44,643 bases of DNA. Source: a virus. This document shows, one piece after another, positions 41,001 to 44,643 of the stretch. Within the stretch, counting starts at the first letter, position 1. Each line of letters opens with the position of its first letter. The stretch is from IMG/VR virus record IMGVR_UViG_3300037258_000517, positions 1 to 44,643 of that record; one strand, written 5' to 3'. The translations under genes were made by a program, and so were the position numbers. The notes beneath the pieces were generated by a model, which did no database searches, was not told the DNA's origin, and saw nothing but the letters and a program-made list of their open reading frames with translations.

Positions 41001-41183
41001 CTAGTTTCTCTCCTGAACTGGTCGGGGGCGTGGACGGTCCTCTTTGGTAAAGACCTGCAGGCCGTGGCACGTTCTACAGAAAAAACTCAAGTGCCGATTG
41101 TCTTCCTTGGCCACGACGACGTCGCTGCGCGGGCAGGCGCCGACGGGGACGTTATTGCAGGTGGGAATTTTATCAGGTCTCAT
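41001..41183 (-). CDS. Small zinc-ribbon protein
   Basis: 60 residues from ATG 41183. Cys residues at about 9, 18 and 37/40 (TCNN, ACPRS, FCRTCHG). Ends QERN, TAG, with the next ATG directly behind in the same frame. Confidence 0.45.
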   Translation of the reverse strand: MRPDKIPTCNNVPVGACPRSDVVVAKEDNRHLSFFCRTCHGLQVFTKEDRPRPRPVQERN

Positions 41184-41370
41184 TAGTGCGCCAGTCCATA
41201 CGATCGATTTCTGATAGCAGAAAGCTGGAAATCGCGATGGGCACATAGCCCTCCCCCCGTGCGTCTACTTGTCCGATCTCAACTTGGAGTCGCCCGTTAA
41301 AGATGCGGACATGACGTAAATCGGTCTAATCGAATCGACGGCCGTCTCTCAGGACAACAGTAAGTATCAT
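41173..41370 (-). pseudogene. 65-codon phage gene with in-frame TAG at codon 15
   Basis: ATG 41370 overlaps the upstream stop as TGATG. Codons 1-14 read MILTVVLRDGRRFD, codon 15 is TAG (41326-41328), then the same frame runs on as TDLRHVRIFNGRLQVEIGQ and ISSFLLSEIDRMDW until TGA at 41173-41175, which overlaps the next ATG. The two halves look like one phage protein (RDGRxFDxTDLRHVRxFNG). Either a nonsense mutation or TAG decoding. Confidence 0.6.
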
Positions 41371-41819
41371 CAATTAAAGTTCACCTTGCCTTTGCTGGCC
41401 TCTCTGAAGTCGGCATCGCCGATGTCGGTCTGGACGACACCAGACGCACGAGGATGGCCGGGCGGCAGGGAATGGGGAACGCTCGAGTCAGGCTCCCAGC
41501 CGACATAGCTACCCTTCAGGCCAAGTATGGGCGGGTGGGGCTCGTCGCCATCAGGGGACGCGGGGGCGGTCGCAAGGGGAAGGTTGGCCTTGCGGGGCCG
41601 CCCCCGTTTCGGCGCAGCGGTGGAAGGGGGGACGACCACCGCGTTGTCGATTGGCTTGGGTGGAACAGTTCCGGAAGGGGAGCCGAAGCCTTTCCAGAGT
41701 TGCTCAAACCAGACTTCCGATTTGGTCAGGGCATCGCGCAGGGATTGGCGCAGCTCGACAGCCTTGGCGGCTGGCAGGCTATCCCAATCAATCGCTGCGA
41801 GTTCGTCGTGCAACGGCAT
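41370..41819 (-). CDS. Hypothetical protein with AT-hook-like motif
   Basis: 149 residues. Helical N-terminus (LPAAKAVELRQSLRDALTKS), then KRGRPRKA, an AT-hook-type DNA-binding motif, and a Pro/Gly-rich region. Overlaps the preceding gene by 32 bp. Confidence 0.48.
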   Translation of the reverse strand: MPLHDELAAIDWDSLPAAKAVELRQSLRDALTKSEVWFEQLWKGFGSPSGTVPPKPIDNAVVVPPSTAAPKRGRPRKANLPLATAPASPDGDEPHPPILGLKGSYVGWEPDSSVPHSLPPGHPRASGVVQTDIGDADFREASKGKVNFN

Positions 41820-41976
41820 CAGGGCCGCCCTCTTGGAACGCTTTGAACCACTCTAACGCCCATCTAACAATCTCCGACTCCGTCAACCCTGCCTTCTCCG
41901 CATAGTCTCGTAACCATTCGCGCTGACTAATCAGAACGTTGACATGAAGGGTTATCGTGCGCTTGGGTCGGCTCAT
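41788..41976 (-). CDS. Ribbon-helix-helix-like DNA-binding protein
   Basis: 62 residues. RTITLHVNVLISQREWLRDYAEKAGLTESEIVRWALEWF follows the strand-helix-helix pattern of CopG/Arc-type proteins. A likely DNA-binding regulator. Confidence 0.55.
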   Translation of the reverse strand: MSRPKRTITLHVNVLISQREWLRDYAEKAGLTESEIVRWALEWFKAFQEGGPDAVARRTRSD

Positions 41977-41994
41977 TCATTATTTCTTGCCCTT

Positions 41995-42309
41995 TCACTT
42001 GGGTTGTTCGGGCTCAGGCTGGGGCGGTGGCTCCTCAGGAGCAACGGGACGGCTTAGCTGCTCGACCTGCCCTTCCAGTTCCTTGATACGCCCTTCAAGC
42101 TGGCCGACCCGCTCCTGGGTTTGAATACGTAGGGCGTCGTGAGCCTCGGAGGCTAGCGCCCACTCGGCCGCGTGCTCCCGTTCAGACTCCACCATCGCAC
42201 CCAGCATATCCCGCATCTCGTCGATGATACGGCGGTCATCAAGCATCTGCCGATATTCCACCAGATTCCCTAAATATGCCTTTATCTGTTCCAACCGCTC
42301 TTTAGTCAT
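41995..42309 (-). CDS. Coiled-coil protein
   Basis: 104 residues from ATG 42309. Heptad-rich (RLEQIKAYLGNL, ERVGQLEGRIKELEGQVEQL), with an acidic Pro-rich tail (APEEPPPQPEPEQPK). Function unknown. Confidence 0.48.
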   Translation of the reverse strand: MTKERLEQIKAYLGNLVEYRQMLDDRRIIDEMRDMLGAMVESEREHAAEWALASEAHDALRIQTQERVGQLEGRIKELEGQVEQLSRPVAPEEPPPQPEPEQPK

Positions 42310-42394
42310 CAAATTCCTCTATCGTTACCGCTATCGCTATTCCCACCAACCCAAATACCAACGATATTCCCAGGATGATAAATAGCGTCAGCAT
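42302..42394 (-). CDS. 30-aa single-span membrane peptide
   Basis: MLTLFIILGISLVFGLVGIA plus an acidic end (IEEFDD). Overlaps the next gene by 8 nt. No strong ribosome site. Confidence 0.35.
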   Translation of the reverse strand: MLTLFIILGISLVFGLVGIAIAVTIEEFDD

Positions 42395-42395
42395 C

Positions 42396-42551
42396 CTACT
42401 GTAGTAAATCCGGGTAGGGGGATGAGCCACGTCGCTTGCGCACGACATCCTGGGTATCTGCGTCAATCGCAGCCTAGTCGACCGTAGGTGGCGGCGGAGG
42501 CGGTTTAGGAGCCGCTGGCGGCCTTGGAGGGCCTGAGAACAGAGTGCTCAC
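42396..42551 (-). pseudogene. Pro-rich phage protein with in-frame TAG at codon 26
   Basis: GTG 42551 overlaps the previous stop as GTGA. Codons 1-25 read MSTLFSGPPRPPAAPKPPPP...TVD, codon 26 is TAG (42474-42476), then AAIDADTQDVVRKRRGSSPY continues to a second TAG at 42396-42398. The layout MSxLFxxP-(Pro-rich)-xxxAxxxAxxxxxxRRRGxxS is a common small phage-head gene, with both halves in one chain. Confidence 0.6.
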
Positions 42552-42949
42552 TTCCGATGCGTTCCTTCGACACCACGAGATAAACGCTCGCGAGTGCGCA
42601 TCTGTAATTCGTTGAGCGCTAATCGCAGATGATGAAGCGCCCGTTCATTTGATTCAGATGCGAAAGAACCGGCCTGGAAGGACTTTAAATGGTCGATACA
42701 AATCGCAATCAGAGCTTCGTGAGTGATGCCGTTCACTCCAACTTCTTTGATAGGACCATTCTGGAACCCAAAAGCTATGGAACCAAGTACATTCAAGATC
42801 GTGTCAGGTGTGTTGCGAATCGGAGCACCCCACGAAATCCGATAGGCGTGATTTGCGCCGCCAGACCCAGGTTCATCGGTCACTTCGATGATAAGTTGAT
42901 GATTAACTGAGTCGCCCTCGACAACATGATCGGTTAGTTTTCTCATCAT
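42548..42949 (-). CDS. Acb2/Tad1-like hairpin-domain protein
   Basis: 133 residues; start ATG 42949 within the ATGATGA overlap. The N-terminal 60 residues form a beta-rich domain (HQLIIEVTDEPGSGGANHAYRI). The C-terminal part, VGVNGITHEALIAICIDHLKS, FQAGSFASESNERALHHLRLALNEL and RLSRGVEGTH, matches what I know as the Acb2/Tad1 C-terminal hairpin. Related phage proteins sequester cyclic nucleotides and so block CBASS or Thoeris defences. That function is inferred here; many homologues with this domain are untested. Confidence 0.62.
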   Translation of the reverse strand: MMRKLTDHVVEGDSVNHQLIIEVTDEPGSGGANHAYRISWGAPIRNTPDTILNVLGSIAFGFQNGPIKEVGVNGITHEALIAICIDHLKSFQAGSFASESNERALHHLRLALNELQMRTRERLSRGVEGTHRK

Positions 42950-43032
42950 TTCACCTCATCCAGATGAATATGGACCTCCAGCCCGAGGCCCACATTGATT
43001 TGCTGTTTTTCGCTCGGGAACACTGTAGTCAT
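42946..43032 (-). CDS. Small ORF opening the late operon
   Basis: 28 codons (MTTVFPSEKQQINVGLGLEV...HLDEVK). Its stop overlaps the next ATG as ATGATGA. The ribosome site is weak. Confidence 0.35.
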   Translation of the reverse strand: MTTVFPSEKQQINVGLGLEVHIHLDEVK

Positions 43033-43035
43033 TAT

Positions 43036-43063
43036 TTTCTACCAGTGTAGGAATATTTGTCAA
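43036..43063 (-). promoter_or_regulatory. Candidate promoter at head of late operon
   Basis: On the minus strand TTGACA (43063-43058), a 16-nt spacer and TAGAAA (43041-43036). It lies between the tRNA genes and the first late gene. A TATGGCCATA palindrome (43067-43076) sits just upstream. Confidence 0.35.
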
Positions 43064-43115
43064 TGCTATGGCCATACCTAAATATGGGATTTATTCCTAT
43101 GGCAACAAGGGTATA

Positions 43116-43187
43116 GCCGACAAGCCGAGTCGAACGGCTAACCTGCGGTTTACGATACCGCTGCTCTACCTGTTGAGCTATGTCGGC
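43116..43187 (-). tRNA. tRNA-Thr (anticodon CGT)
   Basis: A 72-nt canonical cloverleaf: acceptor GCCGACA/TGTCGGC, D stem GCTC/GAGC, anticodon stem GCGGT/ACCGC with loop ATCGTAA, T stem AGCCG/CGGCT with loop TTCGACT. CCA is not encoded; bases after the acceptor read TATACC. Confidence 0.92.
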
Positions 43188-43201
43188 TTAATTAGGAAAG
43201 C

Positions 43202-43380
43202 TGGAGCCACCGGAGAGGACTTTCACCTCTCGACCTCCGACTCATGCGAGGACGCTGTTGCCTCCAGTTCGTGATCGGCCGTGTCACGATCCTTTGGACT
43301 CGAACTGGCAGCGCTACCCTCTAAGGCCGGTGCTCTATCTCTTGCCCCATAAGAGCAAGACACTCCTGAGCTACGGTGGC
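43202..43380 (-). tRNA. tRNA-like gene with insertions in D and anticodon loops
   Basis: Read on the minus strand from 43380: acceptor GCCACCG pairs perfectly with CGGTGGC (43206-43212), followed by T and an encoded CCA. T8/A9, D stem GCTC/GAGC, anticodon stem CCGGC/GTCGG (one G-U pair), 5-nt variable loop AGGTC and T stem GAGAGG/CCTCTC with loop TGAAAGT are all in order. The D loop is about 32 nt and contains the hairpin TCTTGC/GCAAGA. The anticodon loop spans about 84 nt with a nested stem GAGG, GCGCTG, CCAGTTCG and complements. Removing a 77-nt intron-like piece could leave CTTATGA or CTCATGA (anticodon TAT or CAT). It may be an intron-like tRNA or a decayed gene. Confidence 0.5.
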
Positions 43381-43387
43381 ATTCCTA

Positions 43388-43667
43388 GAAATGCCATATT
43401 TTCTCTCTTATGGCAAGCATGGCCATAGATAGAATCAAGATTCCATAGCTCAAACCTAAGGGCAGTATCGTCACCAGCGTGACGGGCAGGGAGGGGGCTC
43501 GGGACTACGCCCGCAGGCCCAGCCAGGGCAGGCTAGCACAGAAGGGTGGACATATAAGGAATAAAGAGCAAGGAGGGTGCCAGACGGTCGGAGAGGTCGC
43601 GTAGTTGACAGAATGATACTTATGCGAAGTTGTGAATGTAACAAAATCAAGGACTTACGAGACTAGC
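43388..43667. other. 280-bp region upstream of tRNA genes, no clear gene
   Basis: Contains ATGGCCAT (43419-43426) near two single ATGGC/GCCAT half-sites, then a G-rich stretch. No ORF, tRNA or terminator is convincing. Confidence 0.5.
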
Positions 43668-43850
43668 TTAATCGAGCGATAAGTGACGCCCAATGCGCTT
43701 AGGTTGAGCCTTGAGCGCACGTTTGGCAGCTAGAGCAGCACGAGCACGGACCAGATTAGGATAGCCGAGAGACTTCCAGAAGAGATTGCGGTGGAGCGTG
43801 CCGAGACGAGCCCTTGCAGAATAGCCTTGTTGTGACGTTGAGAAAGGCAC
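43668..43850 (-). CDS. Small basic ORF, uncertain
   Basis: 60 codons; Ala/Lys/Arg-rich (NLVRARAALAAKRALKAQPK). No overlap with another gene, but no ribosome site of note either. May be spurious. Confidence 0.28.
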   Translation of the reverse strand: MPFSTSQQGYSARARLGTLHRNLFWKSLGYPNLVRARAALAAKRALKAQPKRIGRHLSLD

Positions 43851-43913
43851 GCGTGGGAGAAAGTATACCAGAAGAACGCCAGATTATGTCAACTACGGAG
43901 ATAAGAGACGGGA

Positions 43914-44042
43914 CCTGAGGCTTTGCTCTTCGCGGGAGTTACCTCAGGCCCGCCGTCGGAAGGAGGCGATTTATGATAACCGCTAGCCGGTAAAACCGGC
44001 GTGGCAGAGGACGACGTTTCACGTGGACGTTTAGTCCTCTGC
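43914..44042 (+). promoter_or_regulatory. Structured leader with six-codon ORF
   Basis: Three hairpins precede the gene at 44088: CCTGAGG/CCTCAGG (43914-43948), GCCGGT/ACCGGC (43986-44000, loop AAA) and a 9-bp stem GCAGAGGAC/GTCCTCTGC (44004-44042). Between the first two, GGAGG leads into ATG 43973 and a six-codon ORF (MITASR) whose stop falls in the second hairpin. The arrangement resembles an attenuation or translation-coupled leader. Confidence 0.42.
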
Positions 44043-44087
44043 GCTGCTCCCGAACTGTTTATATCAGACTCGCGATGGAGGTGAAAC

Positions 44088-44429
44088 ATGGGTACTGAAA
44101 TCGATTACGGCGCGGTCCTCGTCGATTTGGAAGCGAAGCGCTTGGCCATAGAAGCCGCCATCGCGGGGGTTCGCCAAATGCTAAACCTGGGAGCCGAACA
44201 GGGCACGGCAACGCCTTCGACCTTGGAGAGGCAAGAGCAAGCCACACAAGTACGGTTCGATTCGTTTTTTCGGATGCCGATGCCCGCCGCGATCACGAAG
44301 TTTCTCGAGATCGCGAAATCGCCTCAGTCCGTTTCCGATGTAACGACAGCGCTCCTGAATGGTGGTTTCAAGACGACCTCGAAGAATCTGATGCCAAGTG
44401 TCGGTTCTACTCTCTCACGCACAAATTAG
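44088..44429 (+). CDS. Coiled-coil plus winged-helix-like protein
   Basis: 113 residues; GGAGG six bases before the ATG. Helical N-terminus (DYGAVLVDLEAKRLAIEAAI) followed by a linker and FFRMPMPAAITKFLEIAKSPQSVSDVTTALLNGGFKTT, a HARE-like or winged-helix block. Resembles in layout, not in detail, the cargo protein of the IS. Probably regulatory. Confidence 0.55.
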   Translation: MGTEIDYGAVLVDLEAKRLAIEAAIAGVRQMLNLGAEQGTATPSTLERQEQATQVRFDSFFRMPMPAAITKFLEIAKSPQSVSDVTTALLNGGFKTTSKNLMPSVGSTLSRTN

Positions 44430-44486
44430 GACACTACCCATAAGAGACTAGACTAGCACGCGCGCATCATGCTACACAATCTACAC

Positions 44487-44643
44487 ATGAGCACTAACAC
44501 CGAAGGCAACAAGGCCGACACGTATCCGATAAGACTTAGGCTAACTAAAGAGCAACGTAAAGCATTAAAGCAGGCCGCGCTCGACCGCGACATCTCCGTC
44601 GTCACGCTTCTCTCCGACCTCGTTAAAGATTTCTTGCTAGATG
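44487..44643 (+). CDS. RHH-like DNA-binding protein, 3' truncated by window edge
   Basis: 52 residues visible. TYPIRLRLTKEQRKALKQAALDRDISVVTLLSDLVKDFL follows the CopG/Arc ribbon-helix-helix pattern. No clear ribosome site. The gene continues beyond the window. Confidence 0.55.
   Translation, partial: MSTNTEGNKADTYPIRLRLTKEQRKALKQAALDRDISVVTLLSDLVKDFLLD

Noticed and set aside
43202-43270. Separate 68-nt tRNA using CTGGAG/CTCCAG as acceptor
   Set aside because: It has no D arm and no acceptable anticodon stem. The 7-bp GCCACCG/CGGTGGC pairing with four ordered stems fits better.
43202-43380. tmRNA
   Set aside because: No tag-peptide reading frame and no GGGGC-type 5' end; the D and anticodon stems are those of a tRNA.
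43202-43380. Ordinary group I intron in the tRNA
   Set aside because: The insert is about 77 nt, well below the size of known group I introns, and no conserved core was seen.

Overview
The window is most of a tailed-phage genome or prophage from an unidentified, probably Gram-negative host. Large-terminase, portal, scaffold, capsid and fibre genes lie in one roughly 40-kb, one-directional gene series on the minus strand, running from about 43.0 kb down to 3.4 kb. Adjacent genes are mostly joined by ATGA, GTGA, TAATG or TGATG overlaps. A shorter plus-strand series (2-3418) converges on it from the left. Plus-strand genes also leave the right edge (44088 onwards). Both ends of the window are cut, so the edge genes are partial. 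Several families seen here (Imm-5-like, PhageMetallopep-like, coil plus HARE-like winged helix, Pro/Thr linkers) are common in environmental phages and uncultivated soil bacteria. That is context only, not a host assignment.

Layout. (1) 2-3418, plus strand: an Ala-rich Imm-5-like gene built on a 12-bp minisatellite, a phage metallopeptidase, then small membrane, lipoprotein, secreted and cytoplasmic proteins. (2) 3957-6526: a complete IS1595-type element with 25-bp inverted repeats and an 8-bp target duplication. It carries cargo genes (a ClpP-like protease, a coiled-coil/HARE-like winged-helix protein and small ORFs) and splits a 64-codon phage gene that can be rebuilt exactly. (3) 6.5-10.3 kb, minus: a papain-like cysteine peptidase, a glycosyltransferase-sulfotransferase fusion, a holin-like protein, a muramidase and small membrane proteins. 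(4) 10.4-21.6 kb and 28.5-29.8 kb, minus: fibre and tailspike-like proteins, almost all with an N-terminal Sec-type signal sequence. (5) 21.6-28.4 kb: candidate ejection proteins, a GNAT-like protein and a large tail protein. (6) 29.8-37 kb: adaptor-like protein, decoration candidate, capsid, scaffold and portal. (7) 37-43 kb: small genes, a large terminase split in two around a degenerate homing-endonuclease gene, zinc-ribbon and ribbon-helix-helix proteins, and an Acb2/Tad1-like hairpin protein that may counter host cyclic-nucleotide defences. (8) 43.1-43.4 kb: a normal tRNA-Thr and an abnormal tRNA-like gene with large insertions in the D and anticodon loops. (9) A structured leader and two plus-strand regulatory-type genes at the right edge.

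The most unusual features are: about thirteen fibre-like or small structural genes encoding signal peptides inside a phage late operon; two small genes with an in-frame TAG whose downstream sequence still reads as protein; the insertion-bearing tRNA-like gene near them; the split terminase; and the cargo-carrying IS with its reconstructable target gene. All calls come from reading the sequence and from memory of protein families. No database search was run.
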